A stretch of 64,000 nucleotides of DNA, from assembly GCF_000235365.1 (NCBI RefSeq), contig NC_016455.1, positions 62,001 through 126,000 on the forward strand, in the 5' to 3' direction. This DNA comes from Eremothecium cymbalariae DBVPG#7215. Taxonomy: Eukaryota > Ascomycota > Saccharomycetes > Saccharomycetales > Saccharomycetaceae. How positions within the stretch are numbered: position 1 is the stretch's first letter; the number at the start of each line of letters is the position of its first letter. Below the pieces are notes generated by a model, which had not been told where the DNA came from, did no database searches, and saw only the letters and a program-made list of their open reading frames with translations. Both the position numbers and the translations under genes were made by a program. Below, piece by piece: positions 56,307 through 64,000 of the stretch.

Positions 56307-56807
56307 GATTCATCAAAATGAAATGATAGGTAAGCTAAAATAGATAACAAGCAGAATTTGAAGTTTACTGTCCTTAATTATACTTCAACAGTCTAAACAG
56401 CCTGAATGCAAAGTCTAATGGTTATCCTTTAACTCGTAAATGTTTTTCTATGATTTTGTTGATATTGCCACCCTAGACGTTAATGTTTTTTTTCAGTTGA
56501 CCGATCTTTAATTTCAACAGCTAATATAATAAGTACACGAAAGCATTATACATCTAATGTAATGCTCTTATAACGTTGGATATATGTAGTATTGACAACC
56601 TATGACGAACCAAAGCATTTTGAGCCAAGGTACTCCCAAATACGTTCCAGTTTATTAGTCACGTGAGAGACCCGTACACCGGGATGTGAATTTTAAGTGA
56701 AATTCTTGCAAGTTGCTCGATGCGATGAGGAGTGGATTATATAGACATATTTCAATCAAATATAGTAACATAACTCGATTAAGTGGAGGCTAGAAGCTGC
56801 ATATAAT
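56307..56807 (+). promoter_or_regulatory. Divergent SEC16/ELP3 promoter with E-box and PAC
   Basis: TCACGTGA at 56659-56666 (Cbf1-type) and GCGATGAG at 56722-56729 (PAC), about 80 bases before the ELP3 start. TATATAG at 56738-56744 may serve ELP3. Motifs are seen; function inferred. Confidence 0.55.
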
Positions 56808-58481
56808 ATGGGTAGAAAGTGTAAAGGAGAGAAGACGAATAAACAGAGGCTTGCTCCAGAGAAGGAGCGTTTTATTCAATGCTGTTCGGATATTACGTTG
56901 GAATTAGTTACTTCCTTAAGCAATGGATCCACCAGAGAAATTAATTTAAATGGCTTAATCACGAGATATTCTAAGAAGTACAAGCTGAAACAGCAACCAA
57001 GGCTGACAGATATTATTACTTCTATTCCAGACCAGCATAAGAAGTATTTACTTCCTAAATTAAAGGCGAAGCCGGTTAGAACAGCTTCTGGGATTGCAGT
57101 TGTAGCGGTAATGTGTAAACCGCATCGTTGCCCGCATATTGCTTATACAGGAAACATCTGTGTTTATTGCCCTGGAGGACCCGATTCAGATTTTGAATAC
57201 TCGACCCAATCCTACACCGGTTATGAACCTACATCTATGCGTGCAATTAGGGCCAGATATGACCCATATGAGCAGGCTCGCGGTAGAATTGAACAGTTGA
57301 AACAACTGGGCCATTCTATTGACAAAGTTGAGTACATTATTATGGGAGGAACATTCATGTCGTTGCCTAAGGAGTATCGTGAAGATTTCATTGCTAAGTT
57401 GCACAATGCATTGTCTGGTTTTAACGGCAATAACATCGATGAGTCCATCCAATATTCTCAGCAATCCCTGACTAAGTGTGTTGGTATTACTATTGAGACC
57501 AGGCCAGATTACTGTACACGGACGCATTTAGATGATATGTTAAAATATGGTTGCACTAGATTAGAAATCGGAGTTCAGTCTTTGTATGAGGATGTTGCTC
57601 GTGATACTAATAGAGGCCATACAGTCAAGTCTGTTTGTGAAACGTTTGCCGTTGCTAAAGATGCAGGCTATAAGGTTGTTTCCCACATGATGCCAGACCT
57701 ACCAAACGTCGGCATGGAAAGGGATATTGAACAATTTAAGGAGTACTTTGAAAATCCAAATTTCAGAACAGATGGGTTGAAAATATATCCCACCCTAGTT
57801 ATTAGAGGTACCGGGTTGTATGAACTGTGGAAATCCGGCAGGTATAAGTCTTATAACGCAAATGCATTGGTTGATTTGGTAGCTCGTGTAATGGCGTTAG
57901 TCCCCCCTTGGACCAGAATTTATCGTGTACAAAGGGATATACCAATGCCTTTGGTGACGTCTGGTGTCGAAAACGGGAACTTGAGAGAGCTGGCGTTAGC
58001 CAGAATGAAAGACTTTGGAACATCTTGCAGAGATGTTCGTACACGAGAAGTTGGAATTCAAGAAGTACATCATAAAGTACAACCAGACCAAGTTGAGCTA
58101 ATCAGAAGGGACTACTACGCTAATGGAGGTTGGGAAACTTTCTTATCTTATGAAGATCCAAAGCAAGATATATTAATAGGCTTACTAAGACTGAGGAAGG
58201 CATCTAAAAAATACACATACAGGAAGGAATTTACTTCTCAAAGAACATCCATCGTGAGGGAACTACATGTCTATGGGTCGGTTGTGCCGTTACATTCCAG
58301 AGATCCGCGCAAGTTTCAGCACCAAGGTTTTGGGACCTTGCTAATGGAAGAAGCAGAAAGAATTTCCAGAGAAGAACATGGTTCTGAGAAAATCTCCGTC
58401 ATCTCAGGTGTTGGTGTAAGAAATTACTATGCTAGGTTAGGCTACGAACTTGACGGACCTTATATGTCAAAATATTTTTAA
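56808..58481 (+). CDS. ELP3: Elongator catalytic subunit Elp3
   Basis: Catalytic subunit of Elongator, which makes the cm5-type modifications at wobble uridine of tRNAs using radical SAM chemistry and acetyl-CoA. 557 residues, exactly the S. cerevisiae length. Cys 103, 108, 118 and 121 lie in CKPHRCPH...CVYCPGG and include the 4Fe-4S ligands. TIETRPDYC and VSHMMPDLP follow in the SAM domain, and the C-terminal GNAT domain has [15 protein letters not shown] and [20 protein letters not shown]. Position matches YPL086C. Confidence 0.98.
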   Translation: MGRKCKGEKTNKQRLAPEKERFIQCCSDITLELVTSLSNGSTREINLNGLITRYSKKYKLKQQPRLTDIITSIPDQHKKYLLPKLKAKPVRTASGIAVVAVMCKPHRCPHIAYTGNICVYCPGGPDSDFEYSTQSYTGYEPTSMRAIRARYDPYEQARGRIEQLKQLGHSIDKVEYIIMGGTFMSLPKEYREDFIAKLHNALSGFNGNNIDESIQYSQQSLTKCVGITIETRPDYCTRTHLDDMLKYGCTRLEIGVQSLYEDVARDTNRGHTVKSVCETFAVAKDAGYKVVSHMMPDLPNVGMERDIEQFKEYFENPNFRTDGLKIYPTLVIRGTGLYELWKSGRYKSYNANALVDLVARVMALVPPWTRIYRVQRDIPMPLVTSGVENGNLRELALARMKDFGTSCRDVRTREVGIQEVHHKVQPDQVELIRRDYYANGGWETFLSYEDPKQDILIGLLRLRKASKKYTYRKEFTSQRTSIVRELHVYGSVVPLHSRDPRKFQHQGFGTLLMEEAERISREEHGSEKISVISGVGVRNYYARLGYELDGPYMSKYF

Positions 58482-58588
58482 AATTTCAAAGTGCTTATAA
58501 CACAATACGACAATTTCGAGGACATAATATATATATAAAAAGTCCTACATTGAGACATTCACTTGTAGTCAGTAAACTCCACTGGGAG

Positions 58589-59734
58589 TCACGCCGTCTT
58601 TATAGGTGTTTCAGCATAATACCGTGCAATATCTATAAAAACTTGTTTCAAGAGCTTCAATCCATCATCACCAATATTCTGGAAGTGGAAAGCAATTCGA
58701 CCATTATTAAAGAATTTTACATTATTAGCTTCACCAAATTCGAGGAATTTTTTCAAAGAAATATTAGATGCTTCCAAATCAATGAATATGAAGTTCGTCT
58801 CCACAGGGTGTTGCAATTTCAACTCAAGTCCATAAGATTCTATGAGTTCAGAACGTAAATCTTTCCAAAAGGCAGCGGTCTTATTAGAAACAGTGGCTAT
58901 AACATCAGGAAAATTCTTATTAATACAGTGATTGACGATACGCGCAAGAAACCCAGCCTGCCTGAGACCACCACCTTGCTGCTTTTGAATATGCCTAGCA
59001 CGTTCGATGAATTCAGTACCTCCGACGATAATTGAGCCTACCGGTGCTCCAATTGATTTAGTAAAACAAAGGGAAATAGAGTCAAAGCACTTACTAATCT
59101 TTTTCATGTATTCCAACTTGTTTTCTTCATTAGAAACAGCAACAGCATTCCACAACCTTGCACCATCTAAATGCAACAAAATCCCCTCAGAATGTGCCCA
59201 TTCACTGATACGCTGCATTTCCAGAAGCGGGAAGCACATTCCATGAAGAGTATTCTCCAAACTGATGACTCTTGTTGGTGCAACTTGCGTATTGTAATTA
59301 CCCGGGATATAATTAGCCTTAATGTCTTCAAGAGTCAGATGATGCCCATTAGAAGGTTCGACCGTTATTACCAATGCTTGTGATAAAACCGCTATACCTG
59401 CACACTCGTTAGCAAATACATGCGTACGTCTATCACAGAGTAGAGAGTATGGGGGTGCTCTGTTCAACAAAGCACGAATAGCGAGTTGGTTAGACATGGT
59501 AGTTGACATGCAAAAGAGACCTGCTGCTTTTTGGCCACCATACATCTCACCACCTAGAAATTCTTGGGCAATACGGGTCTCAAGGAGGCATGTGTCTGTA
59601 TCCTCTTGGTATATGGTATCTCCAACTGAAGATTCGTATACTTGGTCCCATAGTTCTCTCGTTGGAATCGTGAAAGTATCAGATCTGTAGTCGTTGTATG
59701 ATGTTTCATATTTAGGAGGGATATTTGAACTCAT
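58589..59734 (-). CDS. Threonine-aldolase-like PLP enzyme (divergent)
   Basis: Fold-type I PLP enzyme of the beta-eliminating lyase/low-specificity threonine aldolase family, which cleaves threonine to glycine and acetaldehyde. 381 residues (S. cerevisiae Gly1, 387). Active-site features: YRSDT at 16-20, His 105 (PLP stacking) in CDRRTHVF, LENTLHG at 159-165, HLDGAR at 188-193 and the PLP Lys 226 in CFTKSIGAP. Differences from Gly1: a short insert EMYGGQKA (63-70) before AGLF, STTMSN where Gly1 has SGTLSN, and IYQEDTD where most have VYGED. It is clearly not the GLY1 orthologue by sequence closeness, and S. cerevisiae has nothing at this place between YPL086C and YPL087W. Substrate is therefore uncertain. 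ATG 59734 is used. Convergent with ELP3. Confidence 0.85.
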   Translation of the reverse strand: MSSNIPPKYETSYNDYRSDTFTIPTRELWDQVYESSVGDTIYQEDTDTCLLETRIAQEFLGGEMYGGQKAAGLFCMSTTMSNQLAIRALLNRAPPYSLLCDRRTHVFANECAGIAVLSQALVITVEPSNGHHLTLEDIKANYIPGNYNTQVAPTRVISLENTLHGMCFPLLEMQRISEWAHSEGILLHLDGARLWNAVAVSNEENKLEYMKKISKCFDSISLCFTKSIGAPVGSIIVGGTEFIERARHIQKQQGGGLRQAGFLARIVNHCINKNFPDVIATVSNKTAAFWKDLRSELIESYGLELKLQHPVETNFIFIDLEASNISLKKFLEFGEANNVKFFNNGRIAFHFQNIGDDGLKLLKQVFIDIARYYAETPIKTA

Positions 59735-60187
59735 TAGTGCAACCTTTGACAAATACAGATATGAGACTTTTCAGAGAGTTATAGACATGGTATTGGTAGA
59801 GCATCTTCATAATACATCTTGTTTTAAAATCATCTTATATACAACAGGATAGGCTAGTGAAATAACACATCGATTCCTCTTCATCGGAGCCTTACATATG
59901 GAAGTACTTATAAATCAATATCCAAAAACGTAAGAAACAACGGTAGGTATATATCACTAAACATGTATTTATGTATAATGATATCAATTCAGTTTCCAAG
60001 CGCTACTAAACTGTCTGTGGTATAAAAAGCTCTGGAAATATAGATTAACAGTTACTAGATCATGTCATAGAAACATATAGGAAGCTAAAAGAGAAAGTCT
60101 CAGAGACCCGGGATATGAATTTTCTGACCGACGCTTAAAATAAAGGCTTTAATACGACAAAATTGTAATTTGGAGGGTGGTATAGAA
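59735..60187. other. Upstream region of the aldolase-like gene / ceramidase 3' region
   Basis: 453 bp, AT-rich. TATAAAAAG at 60020-60028. Nothing else recognised. Confidence 0.5.
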
Positions 60188-61150
60188 CTAGTCTTGATGA
60201 TCTGAAGACTTCTTGGTCGCACGGCTTTGAAGTGGTCCTAAGAACCCCAAAGAATAGTTTTGACAGAGGGAGTTGTCATTATGAACAACTTCTGGAAATA
60301 TCTTCCATCGCCATATTAACATGTATTTATCTCTCCTGTTATGAAGGAGCTGTCTCAAGTATATGAGGTATACTACGTAGTAGTATACTCCAGTTCCAGT
60401 AAGAACATGCCACCAGGCATGAAGTTCCAGAAGGGTTCCAAATGGCAGCATTAAGTAGTCCCTCCTTATCCTGATCCAGAAGTTACACGCATGTACATCG
60501 AACTGCCAGAGGATGTATGCCGTTACAAACGTCGTAACGCCCAGTACCATACAAGTGCGTAAGTTATTCCATTCTTTTGAATCAGTGATATACTTCCTAC
60601 CCAGATGGGCAGAATAAATCACAACATATACCGTCACCAACGCATAAGCTAGCTCATGAATAAAAGGATCGGTGTATATCCACATATATATACAAGTCAG
60701 TGCCAACGCACCTGCAAATATGGATGCCCCAATTAACCATCTCTTCCTTTGTAACACGGTACCAATACGTCGCGGCTCTCCAACCAATTCCTGTTCGCAC
60801 ATTACACTCCAAGTAGGAACACATGTCGCATAAACCATAGGGAGCTCGTCCAAAAGCTGGAACTCATATCTCAAAGTCATATGAAACAACCAAGACCCAA
60901 TCCCAACCAGTCCAAACCCCAAACTCGTCAGGATAAACCGCTTCTCTAGTTTGTGGCGTATACTAGAGTACGTCAAGTACACAGCTTGAATAATAAACAC
61001 ACTATTAGTGATCGTATTCGACCACTCGGCAACATAATACGATAAAACGTAGTTTTCCTCACACCAATCAATGGTCGACGTCGGCTCACCCCAAAACCCA
61101 ACCGGAAGTGGCTCCGGATATGGCTTCATTGCAAGTAAACCTCCAAACAT
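60188..61150 (-). CDS. YPC1: Alkaline ceramidase
   Basis: ER membrane hydrolase that splits phytoceramide or dihydroceramide to a long-chain base and fatty acid, member of the ACER/CREST superfamily. 320 residues (S. cerevisiae Ypc1 316, Ydc1 317). Signature blocks WGEPTSTIDWCEENYVLSYY, AEWSNTITNS, SWLFHMTLRYEFQLLDELPM (with conserved Ser, His and Asp) and ELHAWWHVLTG (two His), spread over about seven membrane helices. ATG 61150 is used; upstream codons open at GTG. Single copy where S. cerevisiae has YPC1 (YBR183W) and YDC1 (YPL087W), so substrate preference cannot be told. Confidence 0.95.
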   Translation of the reverse strand: MFGGLLAMKPYPEPLPVGFWGEPTSTIDWCEENYVLSYYVAEWSNTITNSVFIIQAVYLTYSSIRHKLEKRFILTSLGFGLVGIGSWLFHMTLRYEFQLLDELPMVYATCVPTWSVMCEQELVGEPRRIGTVLQRKRWLIGASIFAGALALTCIYMWIYTDPFIHELAYALVTVYVVIYSAHLGRKYITDSKEWNNLRTCMVLGVTTFVTAYILWQFDVHACNFWIRIRRDYLMLPFGTLLELHAWWHVLTGTGVYYYVVYLIYLRQLLHNRRDKYMLIWRWKIFPEVVHNDNSLCQNYSLGFLGPLQSRATKKSSDHQD

Positions 61151-63328
61151 CGGCTGCCCCACTTATGTGTTCGTCTAATTCCTTTGGCAGCTGTCTTGCG
61201 AAAAACGCTCTAAACACAATTCGCTTTTAATAACCACTTCCAAACGTTCAACCGAGTGATTGTACTTATTATAGTACTCATACAGAAAGCAGCTCTGTGC
61301 CTCTGGGCTGTCCCCTTCTTTCGCTCCTCTGCGAGGCTTTGCTGAGATAATCCAATGACCGGCGGACCTTTCTTCAGTCACCACGACATGACCCCGTGGT
61401 AGAACCTTTACACACACCCTCCACCGTAAATAAAATCCTGTTGAAAAATTCCGATCTATAAAAACTAATGAGTTACTGTTGTCCTTACACTAAGAATTCC
61501 GATGATACATTCAAGCCTGTGCTTCTTGCTTCCTGCGGTGTCACTCAGATATTTTCGCTGACGCTCTACAAGTTATGCAACTAGGGAAAGAAAAAGTAAA
61601 AATAAGACTCACATTCTCCCACAACCAATTCCTTCATAGATATCCAACTCAAAGTGCATAGACCATCGTAAAACCAAGTACTAATAATTCCTTCTCTATA
61701 AAGAACCTTTTACAAAGTTGCACTTCCTTCCTCTCAGCTTGTACCCGCGACATATATAAACCGTTGAGGCTCGGAATATTTTCTATAATAGTAAAACGAA
61801 TTCAAACACCACAGAACGAGAAAGACATTTATCGCTTATTCCTCGAGCATATAGCTCCCAAACCGCAGCATTCATTTGGCAGTTCATTCCAACATCCATA
61901 TCTTTTAATCCAGTCGGTTGTCTTTTTCATGCAGCCAGATTTAGCAGTATATAATCAAAAGTTGCATATGCACAGTGTCTGTGCGTCTCTGTGCGTGCGC
62001 CAAAAGGCGCACCGCAACATGGCAATCTTTATCTCTGCGAATTCCTGCAGCTGTTGTGTTCATCGAACGCTAAAGCCATACACACACAGAACGAGAGGCC
62101 CTGGATCCCTTCCCTCCACAAGGCCATCGTCTATCTACACATCCCTAGTGCCACCCTCCGATAAAAACAATTCGCTCTTCTTTGAACCCCCCGCCCCATG
62201 TAATCCATACTGGGTATAAAGTACCTACATAATATATTTCCTTTATTCCCCCTACGCCTATAATCTCTCGGCTCGAAGGCCAAGAAGACGACGAATACAT
62301 CGGCTCCAAGAGAAACCTCTATGCTCGAGGAGCCTCCCGCATCTCCTGTAAATACAGCTGTAGAGCCCTTCCGTGATTGTTAAGCCTCGTGGCTAATTGG
62401 CTACAAACAGACCTTCTTACCTTCAACTAAAGAACGCGTACAACATTACTCACCAAACCTCAGAGGTACCAAGCCTCGAACAACGTTGTAGTTACCCCGC
62501 TTGACTGCATACATACATACCATACAAACATGCTACACACATACATCTGAATCCAATAGCAAAAATAACCGAGTAGTAAAGACCGACTCTCGTCAAGGTC
62601 GCATTACGGTCGTACTTTTCTTTTCCGTCTTCCCCCCGACTAAGCCAATAAGTGCGAGGCGGAAAGGGAACAGGGAAGGAGGGATTATTTTTAGCAAGCT
62701 TCTTTTTTTGAAGTTGATTCCTTAGTAGTAGTTTCGAGTGAACAAAAGAGTAGTGTTGATTGATACAAGACAAGTTTAGTTAAAATTCACATTTAACGTA
62801 TTTGTAAGGGAGCAGGTAGACAATCAGAGTTTCTCAAAAGGCGTGAGGGAAAACTTGCAGAGGTAAAAAAAGTAAAGTAAGGATCTACTACCGGTAACAG
62901 AGTAAAAGTACAATTAGTTTGTGTGCGTGTGTGTCAACTGGCTCCAGTATAGCACGAGGTTTTAGTATTAAGTAAAGCCAGCTTGTTGTTGGTTATAAGG
63001 CAGGAAGAAAAAGCAGACGCTGAAGCAGGCTATACGAGAGGAAAGAAAGAAGGAAGGAAGATTTAGTTTTTGGTGTGGATATTTTATATGAGCAGTACAA
63101 GGGGAGGAGTTGTTTTTGCATCAAGTTTTAATTCCGTTCTTTAGTTTTTGATACTCATTTCATTTCATTTCGTTGATTAAGAGGGCCTACTTTGGACAGT
63201 TTTTATTTTCGTTATTCTGTAAATTAATAGAAAACGTAAATCGATCATACGAAGGGGACCGATCTTATACTGGACAGCAGAGCAACCGAGGGAGAAAGAG
63301 AGCAGCTTTCTATACTGCATAGGAGAAG
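61151..63328. other. Long ceramidase/RLM1 intergenic region
   Basis: 2.18 kb, the longest gene-free stretch. Contains a 7-bp hairpin GTGCGCC-AAAA-GGCGCAC at 61995-62012 and several purine/pyrimidine-rich runs toward the MADS-box gene. Open frames at 61175-61417 (no ATG), 61764-62219 and 62492-62773 have no recognisable content. Probably a long regulatory region and leader of the MADS-box gene. Confidence 0.45.
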
Positions 63329-64000
63329 ATGGGTAGACGTAAAATTGCAATTGAGCCTATCACTCAAGATAGGAATAGGACAGTGTATGTTGAACAAACG
63401 CGGCTTAGCTGAGCTTGATGTTGCTTTTTAGCGATTCTAAAAGGATATTTTAACTAACGAACTATCTTCTGACAGTACTTTTATTAAACGTAAGGCAGGG
63501 CTATTTAAGAAAGCACACGAACTGGCAGTTTTATGCCAAGTTGATGTATCTGTTATCATCTTGGGGAATAATAACACTTTCTATGAATTTTCTTCTGTTG
63601 ATACCGATGACCTTCTTAAACATTATAAGCGGGCCGATTTGCCTCATGATGTGAAAACGCCTGCTGATTATGGTGATTATTTGAAGAAACCGAAGGTTGT
63701 TTTGAATGAGAAGCGCAGAAGAAAACCGATTAAGTTTGCAGGCGAATTGCCATATGATGGGTCTACTGCCCGGATTGAAAAGGTTGATGAAGAAGATTTG
63801 GACGATGAGGATGATGATGATAATGACGATGATGAGGATGATACCATAGAGCCTGAAAGCAATGAGCAGAATGACACAGTACCGTCTATAAAGATCCAGC
63901 AGCAGATCAAAGACCAGACACAGGAAGTCATTCCGCTAGAGGCTCAGACGGGGGTAGAGCAGGGTCAGGGGGAAGAACAAGAGGAAGGAGTAGATGAACC
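63329..64000 (+). CDS. RLM1: RLM1/SMP1-type MADS-box transcription factor (one intron, cut by window end)
   Basis: MEF2-type MADS-box factor; S. cerevisiae Rlm1 acts under the Slt2 cell-wall integrity MAP kinase and Smp1 in osmotic stress. Exon 1 is 63329-63384 and encodes MGRRKIAIEPITQDRNRT. Intron 63385-63475 (91 bases) has GTATGT, an AACTAAC branch sequence at 63452-63458 and a GACAG acceptor. Exon 2 from 63476 restores the MADS box: VTFIKRKAGLFKKAHELAVL, then VSVIILGNNNTFYEFSSVD. A strongly acidic stretch follows (EEDLDDEDDDDNDDDEDD). About 193 residues are visible. The segment DYGDYLKKPKVVLNEKRRRK is closer to Smp1 (YBR182C), but the single copy would represent both Rlm1 and Smp1. Confidence 0.92.

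Noticed and set aside
61175..61417. 80-codon minus-strand open frame beside the ceramidase gene
   Set aside because: Contains no ATG; only a GTG opens it.
61764..62219. 151-codon plus-strand open frame upstream of the MADS-box gene
   Set aside because: Low-complexity, no family resemblance, probably leader or promoter sequence.

Overview
This is nuclear chromosomal DNA of a budding yeast (Saccharomycetaceae). The evidence is TACTAAC branch points and GTATGT donors, one tRNA-Glu(UUC), and about two dozen tightly packed genes with clear Saccharomyces cerevisiae counterparts. From about 10.7 kb to the right end the genes interleave two S. cerevisiae regions that are duplicates of one another, YBR182-YBR199 (SMP1 to KTR4) and YPL074-YPL089 (YTA6 to RLM1). 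Here there is one copy of each gene: KTR4, YTA6, GCR1, TAF5, GPI2, a YBR197C/YPL077C-type gene, PGI1, MSI1, ATP4, MED8, RIM2, RPL21, RPS9, MOT1, NTC20, GDT1, PCH2, SEN54, BRO1, MBA1, SEC16, ELP3, YPC1/YDC1 and RLM1/SMP1. That is the order expected of a yeast that did not pass through the whole-genome duplication, so I infer a protoploid species. The IMP dehydrogenase looks most like the Eremothecium/Ashbya enzyme, so the Kluyveromyces-Lachancea-Eremothecium clade is my best guess. Species is not established.

Layout. 1-10.1 kb: IMD (intron), CNA1, TSR2 and ECM30, matching S. cerevisiae YLR432W-YLR436C. 10.1-10.7 kb: junction between two ancestral blocks. 10.7-30 kb: cell-wall mannosyltransferase, AAA ATPase, glycolytic regulator Gcr1, TFIID subunit, GPI-anchor enzyme, phosphoglucose isomerase, CAF-1 subunit, ATP synthase subunit b, Mediator subunit and a mitochondrial carrier. 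30-34 kb: two intron-containing ribosomal protein genes in an unusually GC-rich, palindrome-rich island. 34-49 kb: MOT1, splicing factor NTC20, Golgi transporter GDT1, PCH2, tRNA-Glu, SEN54, BRO1 and MBA1. 50-64 kb: SEC16, ELP3, a threonine-aldolase-like gene with no S. cerevisiae counterpart at this place, an alkaline ceramidase, and the 5' part of an RLM1/SMP1 MADS-box gene.

Most genes are unlinked housekeeping functions. Some regulatory logic is visible. RRPE/PAC elements of the ribosome-biogenesis regulon lie before IMD and TSR2, and a PAC element lies before ELP3. Rap1-type sites lie upstream of RPL21 and RPS9. Gcr1-type CTTCC boxes lie in the PGI1 promoter, and an Rlm1-type MADS site lies upstream of KTR4.

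Points to check first: SEN54, ECM30 and BRO1 are each broken by a single-base shift at an A/T homopolymer, and perfect GC-rich inverted repeats occur in the RPS9 intron and in the leaders around RPL21, RPS9 and MOT1. I found no mobile element, CRISPR array, virus-like sequence or defence-type gene cluster, and no clear undescribed multigene system.
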